From positions 62,001 through 126,000 of the forward strand of contig CANNCM010000001.1 in the NCBI GenBank assembly GCA_947503105.1: 64,000 nucleotides of DNA, written 5' to 3'. This stretch comes from an uncultured Flavobacteriaceae bacterium (lineage in GTDB: Bacteria; Bacteroidota; Bacteroidia; Flavobacteriales; Flavobacteriaceae). Shown piece after piece: positions 46,105-55,207 of the stretch; within the stretch, counting starts at the first letter, position 1, and each line of letters begins with the position of its first letter. Both the position numbers and the translations under genes were made by a program. The notes under the pieces were generated by a model. That model had not been told where the DNA came from, did no database searches, and worked only from the letters and a program-made list of their open reading frames with translations.

Positions 46105-49100
46105 CTAAAACGAATTAATTTTAAGCTGTATGGTGTGTTTACCTGGCTCTAACCTAATGTATTTAAATGCAGAAGGCACCTTCTCCCCATTATAAATTAG
46201 ATCTTTTCCCTCTAAATCGTTCAATGAAAATTCAGCTACCATATTCCCAGGAATTTCAATTTCATAGGTTTGTAGCCTGGCTCCGTTATAAGTATATTTT
46301 GCTTTTATCGACCCCCTTACCGTTGGCACTTCTATCTCACTATTCTTTAATCTACTCATTTGAGGCTTAATAGTTGCAACACTAAATCCGGCTGTTTTCG
46401 GTTTTATTCCCCATAAACCACGAGGTATAACGTTTGCTGGTGCAGCTCCCCAAGCATGATTCCAATCTAAATTGACTTTATACTCATAATCCCAAGCTTC
46501 TAAACTAATTGTTGAGCCCACACGAATCATATTGTACCAGCTTCTTTTTGCTTTGCTAGCTAATAGCTCTAAAGCATAATCTGCCTCGCCTGCATTGTAC
46601 AAACCATCCATTAAAAATTGTGCGCCATAAACACTACAAGCCATTTCTCTTGATTTTACATGATTCACAACAGATTCCAGATGTTCTTCTGGGACTAGAC
46701 CAAATGCTAAAGGCATCATGTTAGCATGCAAAGAAGCATGGTCTGTACCAATGCCATCTACATAAACACCACGTTCATTATCAAACATTTGTTCGTTTAC
46801 TGCTTTTTTAGCTTTTACAGCTCTATATTCAAAATCTAAAGCTTCTTGTGTTTTACCTAATAAGGTTGCAAATTCAGCCATGATTTTCATATTCTTATAA
46901 AAGAACGCATTGATAACCGTACTGTATGGTTTAAACACAAAACCATCACGCTCACCTTTTGTTTTACTTCCTGCAAAGTTTTTTGACGGCCAATCTACAA
47001 TATCAGTCAATGGCTTTTTGTAACCAGGTTTGAAGCCTAACTTGTACATAAACGCTTCTGTTACTTTAGTCGATGTAATTAGTCCATCTTCATTAGACAA
47101 CTCATATAATGTTTTATGCTTTAACGCTTCGTAATATCGCTCGATTAATTCTGTATTTCCCGTATACATGTAATCTGCATAGATTAGCAACGCTACATGC
47201 TGTTGCCATTCTGTAGGCCATGTTGGATGCTCCATAAAATACTCAATGGTGCGTCTTCCTATGGCAAACTCTCTATCAGTTGTATAGTGACTTAATTGAT
47301 TTAAATAGGCATCGGCTTCATATGGAATACGTTCTCTGTCACCATCAACATATAGACCTGCAAACGTTGTCGCTTTTATAGAGTATTTACAAAAATCCCA
47401 AATCTGGTTAAGGATATCGTCATTACTTGTGAAATTACTTGCCTCATCATCCCAATAGCTTGTGTATCTCAATTGTTCAAAATCTTCGGCTTTCAAAGTT
47501 GTTTTAGCGCCTTCAACTTCTGCATACCTAAATGGTTGTAATACAGGCCATCCTTCTTGTAGAGGAATAGCTTTACTTGGGCCTTTCATCCGCTTGTCTG
47601 GAACTGGGTTAATGTTTATTTGGTATTTTGTTTTCCCTGGAGTCACATTAACTTGGATCTCTTGGTAACGAATATTACTTTTTGCTGGTGGTGTTCTGTT
47701 TACATTACCACTATCATCTAGCATTTCACCAATTCTAACAGTTAGTGTATGTGGTTCTTTGGCTTTATAATTAAAGTCTATCGTCGCAAATGCTGCCTTA
47801 CCGAAATCCAAAAAGTAAAAATCATCTCTATTTTCAAATTTAACAGGGTTGACTCTGTCTACTTCATATTTATTTTCTGTTGAAATGATATAGTCTTCAG
47901 GCTTTCCTGTTGTAAATTTTTGAGCTTCAGAATAGTCTACCAATCGGTTTTCTTGCTCCCATATTCTAACTTTCCAATGGTATGTTTTTCCTACTTCGAG
48001 TGGATTACCTGCGTATTCTACATCTGTTGATTGTGTTGATGCTACGCGTCCGCTATCCCAAACATCTCCATTATTGTTATCAATATCCGTTTTATTTGAT
48101 GCTACTAAAATTTGATAAGCACCTTGAAATTTAGACCCCAAAGGTACCGTCCACCCGAACTCTGGTTTTAAATCGAATATCTTTACATCCGTACTTGGTT
48201 CTCTTATTAACTCAACAGTTAAATCGGTAGGTGCTGCTCTATATTCGTTGCTGTTTTTCTTGATTAACTCATCTGTTTTTGCTCGAAGTTTATCTGCAAC
48301 AGCCTTGTATTTTTTCTTTCCGATTAAATTTTTAATCTCTTTTGGGTCTTTCTCTAAATCATACAGCTCTTCTATACTCTTATCATTAATATATCTAAAG
48401 TATTTCCACTTTTCAGTTCTTACGCCTTCACTTGGTGGAATATGTTCAAAATCCCAAATGTGTTCAATTAAAATCGTATCTCTACCAATAGTTTTAGTTT
48501 CCTTTTTAACGATAGGCATTAGGCTTTTTCCTTGCCATGATTCTGGTGCCTTTAGGCCTGCCAAATCTAGAATGGTGGATGGTACATCAATATTTAAGGC
48601 CATATCAGCAATGTCTTGATGGGTGTTTACTCTTGGGTCAAAGACAATTAATGGTACACGAATAGAGTTATCGTACATTAACCATTTGCCTGCAAACTGG
48701 CGTTCTCCCAAGAAATAACCATTATCTCCCATAACAATGATAACCGTATTCTTATCTAAGTTTTTGGCTTTAAGTTTTTCTCTAATTTTTTTGATTTCTA
48801 AATCTATTCCAGAAATCATTCTATAATACCCTTTTACACTGTGTTGATACTTTTCTGGATTGTCGTAACGCCATGTCCAACGCAGTCTATTAAAACCATC
48901 TCTTACTATTTTTGGTTGTGCTTCAAAATATTTATCATCACCTAGTGCTGGTTCTGGCATTGTTGTATTTTCTAGCATTTCATCCATTTCGGATTGCCAA
49001 AAATATTGCTTTGGTGCACCATCGTGAGCATGTGGAGCGCTGAAACTTAACGACAAACAAAACGGTTTTTCGTTTGAGGCGTTGGCTTCAATAAAATCAA

Positions 49101-49638
49101 GTGCTTTTTGACCTGTATAGCGCGTTAAATGCACTGTGTCGTTATCTAGGGTTTTGTAGTAATACCCTCTTCTGTCTTTAAACCGATTGTTTCTATCGTA
49201 TGATTCATATTCGTCAAATTGCTTGTCCAAATCATTATAACGTACACCATATTTTCCATAGAATCCTGTGTGATATCCATTGTCTTTAAGCAATCTAGGG
49301 TATGAATTCGCCATATATTCTTCACGAACGTTTCCCGTTTGAAAGTTGAAGTTGTGTGCACGCTCATGTAAACCCGTTAAAATACTAGCTCTACTGGCAG
49401 CGCAAATTGGTGTTGTTACTATAGCATTATTAAAGTAGGTGCCAGATTTTGCTAAATCATCCATTTCTGGTGTTTCGACATATTTATTTCCGGCGTAACC
49501 AATGGCGTCAAAACGCTGATCGTCTGTAAGGATGAAGATGATATTGGGTTTTTCCCCTTTAATATCATGTTGCGCGTTGGTAACATTGATACTGCACAAC
49601 ACACTTATTAACGCTAATAAATAACTGTTTTTAATCAT
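46105..49638 (-). CDS. Bifunctional S1 sulfatase / GH78 alpha-L-rhamnosidase fusion, secreted
   Basis: This 1177-residue protein joins two enzymes. After a signal peptide (about 1-23, ending TNAQ) an S1 sulfatase domain runs to about residue 465, with [17 protein letters not shown] and the formylglycine motif CAASR at Cys79; the third position is Ala instead of the commoner Pro, which is tolerated. A GH78 part follows (about 475-1177): an Fn3-like domain ([13 protein letters not shown]), then a catalytic barrel with the acid motif [12 protein letters not shown]. The first lectin-like sandwich is shortened compared with the other GH78 proteins here. A similar bifunctional protein is known from the Formosa agariphila ulvan locus. 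The logic is desulfation of a terminal rhamnose followed by its removal. It is transcribed alone from the operator at 49722-49741. Confidence 0.92.
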   Translation of the reverse strand: MIKNSYLLALISVLCSINVTNAQHDIKGEKPNIIFILTDDQRFDAIGYAGNKYVETPEMDDLAKSGTYFNNAIVTTPICAASRASILTGLHERAHNFNFQTGNVREEYMANSYPRLLKDNGYHTGFYGKYGVRYNDLDKQFDEYESYDRNNRFKDRRGYYYKTLDNDTVHLTRYTGQKALDFIEANASNEKPFCLSLSFSAPHAHDGAPKQYFWQSEMDEMLENTTMPEPALGDDKYFEAQPKIVRDGFNRLRWTWRYDNPEKYQHSVKGYYRMISGIDLEIKKIREKLKAKNLDKNTVIIVMGDNGYFLGERQFAGKWLMYDNSIRVPLIVFDPRVNTHQDIADMALNIDVPSTILDLAGLKAPESWQGKSLMPIVKKETKTIGRDTILIEHIWDFEHIPPSEGVRTEKWKYFRYINDKSIEELYDLEKDPKEIKNLIGKKKYKAVADKLRAKTDELIKKNSNEYRAAPTDLTVELIREPSTDVKIFDLKPEFGWTVPLGSKFQGAYQILVASNKTDIDNNNGDVWDSGRVASTQSTDVEYAGNPLEVGKTYHWKVRIWEQENRLVDYSEAQKFTTGKPEDYIISTENKYEVDRVNPVKFENRDDFYFLDFGKAAFATIDFNYKAKEPHTLTVRIGEMLDDSGNVNRTPPAKSNIRYQEIQVNVTPGKTKYQININPVPDKRMKGPSKAIPLQEGWPVLQPFRYAEVEGAKTTLKAEDFEQLRYTSYWDDEASNFTSNDDILNQIWDFCKYSIKATTFAGLYVDGDRERIPYEADAYLNQLSHYTTDREFAIGRRTIEYFMEHPTWPTEWQQHVALLIYADYMYTGNTELIERYYEALKHKTLYELSNEDGLITSTKVTEAFMYKLGFKPGYKKPLTDIVDWPSKNFAGSKTKGERDGFVFKPYSTVINAFFYKNMKIMAEFATLLGKTQEALDFEYRAVKAKKAVNEQMFDNERGVYVDGIGTDHASLHANMMPLAFGLVPEEHLESVVNHVKSREMACSVYGAQFLMDGLYNAGEADYALELLASKAKRSWYNMIRVGSTISLEAWDYEYKVNLDWNHAWGAAPANVIPRGLWGIKPKTAGFSVATIKPQMSRLKNSEIEVPTVRGSIKAKYTYNGARLQTYEIEIPGNMVAEFSLNDLEGKDLIYNGEKVPSAFKYIRLEPGKHTIQLKINSF

Positions 49639-49721
49639 AGATAAATGGCTTTGTTGTTTGTTTAATTCAGAACTCTTGAAATTATTATGATAACCTTAAA
49701 ATTAAGTGTTTAGGAAAGGGC

Positions 49722-49741
49722 TTCTATCCTGTTCTATCCTG
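49722..49741 (-). promoter_or_regulatory. Direct-repeat operator, site 10 (sulfatase/GH78 fusion)
   Basis: A perfect 10-bp direct repeat: both minus-strand half-sites read CAGGATAGAA. The -7 box TAATTTTA follows exactly 17 bp on (49697-49704). Start codon at 49638, leader of about 50 bases, the longest of the set. Confidence 0.88.
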
Positions 49742-49853
49742 AAAGATTTGGTCTTGTAATGTATAAAATATCCCGTTAATATTATTAAAAAAAAATCAAT
49801 AGCAGACTTGTAATTTAGGATTTGGTCAAGCCATGAGAAAACCAATTCATCAA

Positions 49854-51050
49854 TCAAGAATTCAACACGCCAGAATTCCATCTAATAATCTCATTTTTAT
49901 ACATCGCATCGAGTCCCATTTGAACACAAATTGCGGTTTTTGCTCCTGTTATAACATTTGATTTTGGCTGTTTGTTATTTAAAATAGCATCTCTAAAATC
50001 TATTAATGTTTGCTCAGTTGGGTTTAAATGCTCCACATTTATTTTATAGCCTTTTTCTTTATCCCATTGAACGGTAGCACCGCTTACACCATCAACATCA
50101 CCAAGGATTTTATCCTCAGTTTTGCCCTCGGGATAAAACCATGCATTTTTCATGTCAATAATTATAGTCCCTTTATCACCTGAAACTTTTATTTGATAGC
50201 CATCTTTTGCATTATTGGTAAGATAGGAAAAGTTTGCTTTAACCCCACTTGGATAACTGTAAATTAAATGCACATTATCATAGGTCTCTCTTCCATCTTT
50301 CCAATAGTCGACACCACCAATCCCCATCACTTGATTTGGCGTGTCATCAAGAACCCAATTCACAAAATCGATTTGATGCGATCCTAATTCGGCCGTCAAT
50401 CCGCCAGAAAATTCTCGGTACATTCTCCAGTTTATAGCCTTTTCATATTGAGGCTTAAGAACTGGGCGTCGCCAGTTGCCATGCCTATTCCATTGAGCTT
50501 CAAAAGCTATAATATTACCTACTTGTCCTTCTTTTATAAGGTCTACCACATGTGTATATAGTCTCGAACTATGGTATTGATGACCCGTTTGAAATATATT
50601 TTTGGATTGCTTGGCTTTGGCAACTAATTCTCTCACGCCATTATAGCCTTTTGCTAATGTTTTTTCACAAAACACATGCTTACCGGCTTCTAAAGCATCC
50701 AATGCAATTCTTGAATGGGTATTAAAAGGTGTGGCAACAATAACGGCATCGACATCCTTGTTATTCAATAATTTTCGGTAATCTGAATAACCTTTTGGAT
50801 TTGATTCAGCTTTGGCTAAGCCTTTTTCTAGTCTAAAGGGTAGGACGTCACAACCAGCAATAACATTTAGATGGTGTATTTCATTAATCATTGAAATCAG
50901 CCCACTTCCTCTCACACCTGTACCAATCACACCAACATTGATAGTGTTATTGGCGTCTAAATTAGGGGTTAAATTTCCGTATAAATAGGAAGACCCCGCT
51001 ATACCAGCTGTTGCTAAGGTTGTTTTCTTTATAAATGATCGCCTTTTCAA
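49854..51050 (-). CDS. Tat-exported Gfo/Idh/MocA family oxidoreductase
   Basis: This 398-residue protein has a twin-arginine signal (MKRRSFIKKTTLA) and a Rossmann domain with NVGVIGTGVRGSG as the dinucleotide-binding loop. The usual EKP of the family is EKT here (HVFCEKTLAKG). The C-terminal sugar-binding domain shows GGLTAELGSHQIDFVNWVLD, with the catalytic His region. Exported members keep a tightly bound NAD(P) and act as glycoside 3-dehydrogenases or as GH109-type glycosidases. It is last of a three-gene run (3 bp gap, then 11 bp overlap) with a second oxidoreductase and a DUF1080 protein, which points to 3-keto-glycoside chemistry. Confidence 0.85.
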   Translation of the reverse strand: MKRRSFIKKTTLATAGIAGSSYLYGNLTPNLDANNTINVGVIGTGVRGSGLISMINEIHHLNVIAGCDVLPFRLEKGLAKAESNPKGYSDYRKLLNNKDVDAVIVATPFNTHSRIALDALEAGKHVFCEKTLAKGYNGVRELVAKAKQSKNIFQTGHQYHSSRLYTHVVDLIKEGQVGNIIAFEAQWNRHGNWRRPVLKPQYEKAINWRMYREFSGGLTAELGSHQIDFVNWVLDDTPNQVMGIGGVDYWKDGRETYDNVHLIYSYPSGVKANFSYLTNNAKDGYQIKVSGDKGTIIIDMKNAWFYPEGKTEDKILGDVDGVSGATVQWDKEKGYKINVEHLNPTEQTLIDFRDAILNNKQPKSNVITGAKTAICVQMGLDAMYKNEIIRWNSGVLNS

Positions 51051-51053
51051 CTT

Positions 51054-52397
51054 TTACAGTTTTGGTTCCCAGCCAGATTCATAAGTTCTGGACCATAATT
51101 TCATGGCATCTCTACTATACATCTTTCCTGTTAAATCATCAACTTCAAAGCCATTATTGATTCTAAAGGCAATATTGGCATAATGCACCATAGCCATACT
51201 TTTACTAGCATCGTCAATAGGTGCCGTTAACTTGGCTTTACCTCTTACAGTATCAAACAAATTTTGAACATGTTTTGTTGACATGTCTCCTCCTCCCCCT
51301 AAAGCATTTCCTGCCTCTTTTGATGCGGAATCATATTGTTTAACCACTTCACCTTTACGATTGTATAATATGTATTTGCCTCTATCGACGAATACAGAAC
51401 CTTCAGTACCGTAAATTACGGTACCTCTTCCACCACCATAAGTACTGTATCCATTTCGAGATTTTCCATCCCATTTAATTACTTTGTTTTCAGCAAACTT
51501 AAACGTTGCTTCCATATCATCATACATTTCCCAACCATCGTCTAAAAATTGACGTTTTTCAGCTTCAACATAAACATGTTGTGGCAAATCCACTTGTAAA
51601 GCCCAACGCGCTACATCCAACTCATGGGTTCCATTATTACCAGCTTCAGCCGTTCCGTAATTCCAACCATACCAATGCCAATTATAATTCCAAGTCTCGC
51701 TGGTGTAATTACGCCTAGGGGCTGGGCCTTGCCACAAATCCCAATCTAGTCCTTCTGGAATATTAGCACTTTTTTGAATGGGTACTTTACCACGTCCATT
51801 ATTATAAAATGCAACAGCCTTGTAGGGTTCACCTATGATACCATTATGGATTTCAGCTATGATTTCTCTTGTGTGACCAGAAGAGCGCTGCTGATTACCC
51901 ATTTGTACAAATTTATTGAATTGCTTTGCTGCAGATACTAATTGTTCATTCTCTTGCATGTTATGGCTACAAGGTTTTTCTACATAAACATGTTTGCCGG
52001 CTTTCATTGCCATGATGGACCCTGGTGTATGCCAATGATCTGGTGTAGCATTGATTAATATATCCACCTGTTTATCGTCTAACACCTTCCTTATATCATT
52101 CTCTAATTTGGGGTCGTAATCAATATGTTTTCTAAAACCTTTCAAGGCTTTGAGACGTTGACTTTTCATAACATCACAGAGATAGCTTAATTTAACATTA
52201 CTATCCTTTGATGCTATTGGTGATTTAAATGCATTTAGGCGTCTTCCTAAGCCTGCAATTGCAACGTTTAGCCGATCATTTGCCCCAATAATATTATTAT
52301 AACTTTTTGCTGACATCGCATTGAGGGTGCCTGTCAGACTCACACCAATAGCAGCTGCTGTTGTTTTTTTTATAAAATCTCTGCGATTATTTGCCAT
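51054..52397 (-). CDS. Tat-exported Gfo/Idh/MocA family oxidoreductase
   Basis: This 447-residue protein has a twin-arginine signal (NNRRDFIKKTTAAAIG), the dinucleotide-binding loop NVAIAGLGRRLNAF, the canonical EKP (KHVYVEKPCSHNM) and, in the C-terminal domain, NNGTHELDVARWAL, the His region expected near the substrate. It is diverged from the smaller oxidoreductase next to it, so the two probably act on different steps, for example oxidation of a sugar C3 hydroxyl and later reduction of the freed keto sugar. Its start overlaps the end of the DUF1080 gene by 11 bp. Confidence 0.85.
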   Translation of the reverse strand: MANNRRDFIKKTTAAAIGVSLTGTLNAMSAKSYNNIIGANDRLNVAIAGLGRRLNAFKSPIASKDSNVKLSYLCDVMKSQRLKALKGFRKHIDYDPKLENDIRKVLDDKQVDILINATPDHWHTPGSIMAMKAGKHVYVEKPCSHNMQENEQLVSAAKQFNKFVQMGNQQRSSGHTREIIAEIHNGIIGEPYKAVAFYNNGRGKVPIQKSANIPEGLDWDLWQGPAPRRNYTSETWNYNWHWYGWNYGTAEAGNNGTHELDVARWALQVDLPQHVYVEAEKRQFLDDGWEMYDDMEATFKFAENKVIKWDGKSRNGYSTYGGGRGTVIYGTEGSVFVDRGKYILYNRKGEVVKQYDSASKEAGNALGGGGDMSTKHVQNLFDTVRGKAKLTAPIDDASKSMAMVHYANIAFRINNGFEVDDLTGKMYSRDAMKLWSRTYESGWEPKL

Positions 52398-53790
52398 TTT
52401 TATTTGTTTTTACTTTTGGAACTTTAATTTTGATATTTCTAAATGCCACTCTATCACCATGGTCTTGCAACAAAATCTGTCCACTTTCCAAGGTTCCAAA
52501 ATTAGGCCATTTACTATATTTACTTACTGATACTAATTTTAAAAACTCCTCACTTCCTCGTTGATATTCTAAAACTTTTACGTCATTAATCCAATGCTCT
52601 ACGTGATTATCGATAGACTTGATGTAGGCAGTATTCCATTCTCCAATGGGTTTGACAGGTTTTTCTGGATTTGCTTGTATTAAATCGTATAGCGAACAAA
52701 CTGTTCTACTGCCTACATGAGATCCTCTTTTAGCATCTTCATGTAATTCATCGTCCAAAATTTGATATTCTAAACCTATTGACGAACCCGGACCTTTATT
52801 AATTTCAGTATCTACGTAATATTTAATGCCACTATTGGCACCAGGCGTTAATTTAAAGTCAACCCGAAGTTCGAAATTAGCGTAATCTTGAGTGGTTACA
52901 ATATCTCCACCTGCAGCAGATTCTGCTCCTCCTGAAGACAAAACAATTAGCTCACCATTTTGGATAACCCAACCTTGATCAGGAAATGACTTTAGCTTCG
53001 CTCCTCGCCACCCTTCGGTAGTTTTACCATCCCATAGCATCTGCCAGCCTAATTTCTGTTCATCTAACGTAAGATTGTTTTTTGTAATAATCGGCTCTAA
53101 AGAAGATTCTGTGGTATATTGAGCAAGATTATCGGTTAGAATCTTAGCGTTCTTCCACATCACCTGCTTACCAAGTTTGTCCTTATTTTTACCTATAGAA
53201 TGGACTTGTAACCCAAAAAAACCATGTGCTGTTTTATCATCAATTAAATAAGATGCAGGGACGTTATTTATCCAGGTCTTTATGGTGTCTCCAATAGCTT
53301 CAACGCGATAATGGTTCCATGCATTTTGCTTAAAAGCTTTTTGAGCTTCCGGATTATTCTCTAGAGTATGCAGCCATTTGCGTCTTTTTTCGTCATAAAT
53401 ACCACCACTCCAGGCACGTTTTGACGGATCTATCTCAACTTGATAGCCATGTACTATTCCGTCTCTGTAATATGGGAAGCTGTTACTGCGAATTTGAATT
53501 CCAGAGTTCATTGTAGAATCAACCTTGAATTCGATTTCAAAAATAAAATCTCCATAAATTTTATCAGTGGTTAAAAAAGTATTCGGTGTATTAGCAGAAG
53601 TTGTTCCTGTGATAACCCCATGTTCTACTTTAAAAGTAGCTTTGCCACCTTTAATATTCCAGCCCTCCAAAGAATTATCATTGATAAGGTTTGTCCAAGG
53701 GATTTCTTGTTGATTATCTTTACATGATATTGAAAAAATGAATATCAAAATTAAAGAGATTGCTGATATTATGGATTTTAATGGTTTCAC
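52387..53790 (-). CDS. Lipoprotein with two DUF1080 (3-keto-disaccharide hydrolase-like) domains
   Basis: This 467-residue protein has a lipoprotein signal (FSISC, Cys23) and two tandem jelly-roll domains of the DUF1080 family (about 30-225 and 245-460). Repeated features are LEGWNIKGG / TEGWRGAKL, DFIFEIEFKVDSTMNSGIQIRS / NFELRVDFKLTPGANSGIKYYV and GYQVEIDP / LEYQILDDE. Members of this family cleave 3-keto glycosides by hydrolysis or elimination. It leads the three-gene redox run. There is no operator with a -7 box before it, and the SusC/D-unit terminator lies 50 bp upstream, so expression probably depends on readthrough. Confidence 0.85.
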   Translation of the reverse strand: MKPLKSIISAISLILIFIFSISCKDNQQEIPWTNLINDNSLEGWNIKGGKATFKVEHGVITGTTSANTPNTFLTTDKIYGDFIFEIEFKVDSTMNSGIQIRSNSFPYYRDGIVHGYQVEIDPSKRAWSGGIYDEKRRKWLHTLENNPEAQKAFKQNAWNHYRVEAIGDTIKTWINNVPASYLIDDKTAHGFFGLQVHSIGKNKDKLGKQVMWKNAKILTDNLAQYTTESSLEPIITKNNLTLDEQKLGWQMLWDGKTTEGWRGAKLKSFPDQGWVIQNGELIVLSSGGAESAAGGDIVTTQDYANFELRVDFKLTPGANSGIKYYVDTEINKGPGSSIGLEYQILDDELHEDAKRGSHVGSRTVCSLYDLIQANPEKPVKPIGEWNTAYIKSIDNHVEHWINDVKVLEYQRGSEEFLKLVSVSKYSKWPNFGTLESGQILLQDHGDRVAFRNIKIKVPKVKTNKNGK

Positions 53791-53837
53791 TTTTGAATAT
53801 TTTTTATAAAAATGTTTTGTTATTTAATTTATTGACT

Positions 53838-53877
53838 AAAAAAAACCTCCATTATATTTTCATAACGGAGGGTTTTA
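53838..53877 (-). terminator. Rho-independent terminator after the SusC/D unit
   Basis: Arms at 53842-53855 and 53862-53876 pair over about 13 bp with a six-base loop and one bulged G. The single mismatch (A51/C66 on the plus strand) becomes a U-G pair in the minus-strand RNA, and an eight-T run follows on that strand, so it serves minus-strand transcripts. Confidence 0.8.
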
Positions 53878-54004
53878 TTACACTGAAAATAAATTTTTCA
53901 TTACTGTTTTATTTATACAATACAGTTGATTTCTTAGAGCTGTTGAAAAAGTAATACTGAATTATACTAACAATAATTTCAATCATTACGATACAAACTA
54001 ATAT

Positions 54005-55165
54005 TTAATCCTCAAACAATTCAATATCAAATTCTTCGAACCTGACATTTCTGTCTCTAATAACTAAAGTGTCATTTACCTGATGATTTAATTCAAATGT
54101 TGATGTTGTTGTTGAAACTAAATTACCAAATATATATACCGGATTTACTTCAACATCTTGTTCAACATATTGAAAATCTAAATAAATGACATCTCGAGTT
54201 TCTCCACCCCATTCATCTCCATCTTCGACGAAACTTCCTGTACCCGTGACAGCAATATTGCTGTTTGGATCAGCATTAGAGACAGTAATCTCCTCATTAT
54301 CATCAAAAGTTAATAATAAAGTCAATGTACTGTTAGTTGCAATACCCGGTCTTCTAACAGAAATAGTGGTAATGACCTCATTTCTTCCGGCAGTTGATAG
54401 TGGAAGTAATTCATCTTGTACTACATAATCTTCGCTGTAAACTGTAGAACCTTCAATGGTTTCTGAAACTGTTTCTGTTGGATTCCCATTTTCATAAACT
54501 GTGACCGATTCGTTGAACCCAACGGCATAATCCTCACCACGACGCAAATAGATGCCCTCGTATTTGTTCATGTATTTAATACCAAAAAGGGTATAATCTT
54601 TTGGAAGCGGATCCCAATCTTCATTTCTTACTTTGACAGGATTGTCGACTACAGGAACTCCAGTTAAAAGCGAATCTAATTGTTCAATTTCGGTTATTAA
54701 TAAAGGGACTACGTAATGAACATCACCAAATTCTCCAAAAGATTTAGGATCATCAAAAAATGCATCATTAAGCTGAATTGGGATACGGCCTTTGATGGAA
54801 CCCGCTGGGATAGTGACTGGACTTTCTTGCTCTATGGTAAAATACTCTTGTGGCAATACCTCTACGTTTACTGAATCAACACCGATTAGCGCAGGATTAA
54901 TCAAATCGGGAGTAAATTCAAAATGAACTTTTCTGTTCGTATTGTTCTGATATACTCCTGTCATCGTAACACCAATTTCGAATCTTCCATTGTTATCATT
55001 GTCATTATTGCCCAAATCATATTTACCTTGTATTAAGGTTCTAATGGGGGTTTGAAAAGGGAAATAAACTGCAGTTGTACCAAAATCATCGAATTCTACT
55101 TCTTGATTTTCGCAAGCTATAACGGTGAGAGCTATTGCTATTATTGCTATGAATTTAATTTTCAT
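54005..55165 (-). CDS. Surface glycan-binding lipoprotein (DUF1735/DUF5627-like)
   Basis: This 386-residue lipoprotein (signal ending VIAC, Cys18) starts with a BT_3987-like/DUF1735 domain (about 25-165: TTAVYFPFQTP, VEVLPQEYFTI, AGSIKGRIPI) and continues with a DUF5627-like domain (about 195-386: NKYEGIYLRRGEDY, ITVSNADPNSN). Such proteins follow SusC/SusD pairs and serve as SusE/F-like surface glycan-binding proteins, here presumably for ulvan. It lies 42 bp after susD and is the last gene before the terminator at 53838-53877. Confidence 0.82.
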   Translation of the reverse strand: MKIKFIAIIAIALTVIACENQEVEFDDFGTTAVYFPFQTPIRTLIQGKYDLGNNDNDNNGRFEIGVTMTGVYQNNTNRKVHFEFTPDLINPALIGVDSVNVEVLPQEYFTIEQESPVTIPAGSIKGRIPIQLNDAFFDDPKSFGEFGDVHYVVPLLITEIEQLDSLLTGVPVVDNPVKVRNEDWDPLPKDYTLFGIKYMNKYEGIYLRRGEDYAVGFNESVTVYENGNPTETVSETIEGSTVYSEDYVVQDELLPLSTAGRNEVITTISVRRPGIATNSTLTLLLTFDDNEEITVSNADPNSNIAVTGTGSFVEDGDEWGGETRDVIYLDFQYVEQDVEVNPVYIFGNLVSTTTSTFELNHQVNDTLVIRDRNVRFEEFDIELFED

Positions 55166-55207
55166 GAATTTAATTTTTTTAAATTTTATTTAAAATGTAT
55201 TATCGTA

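Noticed and set aside
48248-48619. 123-codon open frame on the plus strand opposite the sulfatase/GH78 gene
   Set aside because: Hydrophobic, Ser/Phe-rich shadow frame complementary to the sulfatase domain; no promoter or neighbour supports it.
49854-51050. GH109 glycosidase assignment for the smaller oxidoreductase
   Set aside because: GH109 and ordinary exported Gfo/Idh/MocA proteins cannot be told apart by eye; the DUF1080 neighbour favours 3-keto chemistry.
53950-53969. An eleventh possible operator, half-sites TAGTATAATT and CAGTATTACT on the minus strand
   Set aside because: It lacks the invariant CAGG and has no TAnnTTTG-like box at 17 bp, and the terminator would follow at once. Probably chance in AT-rich DNA or a decayed site.
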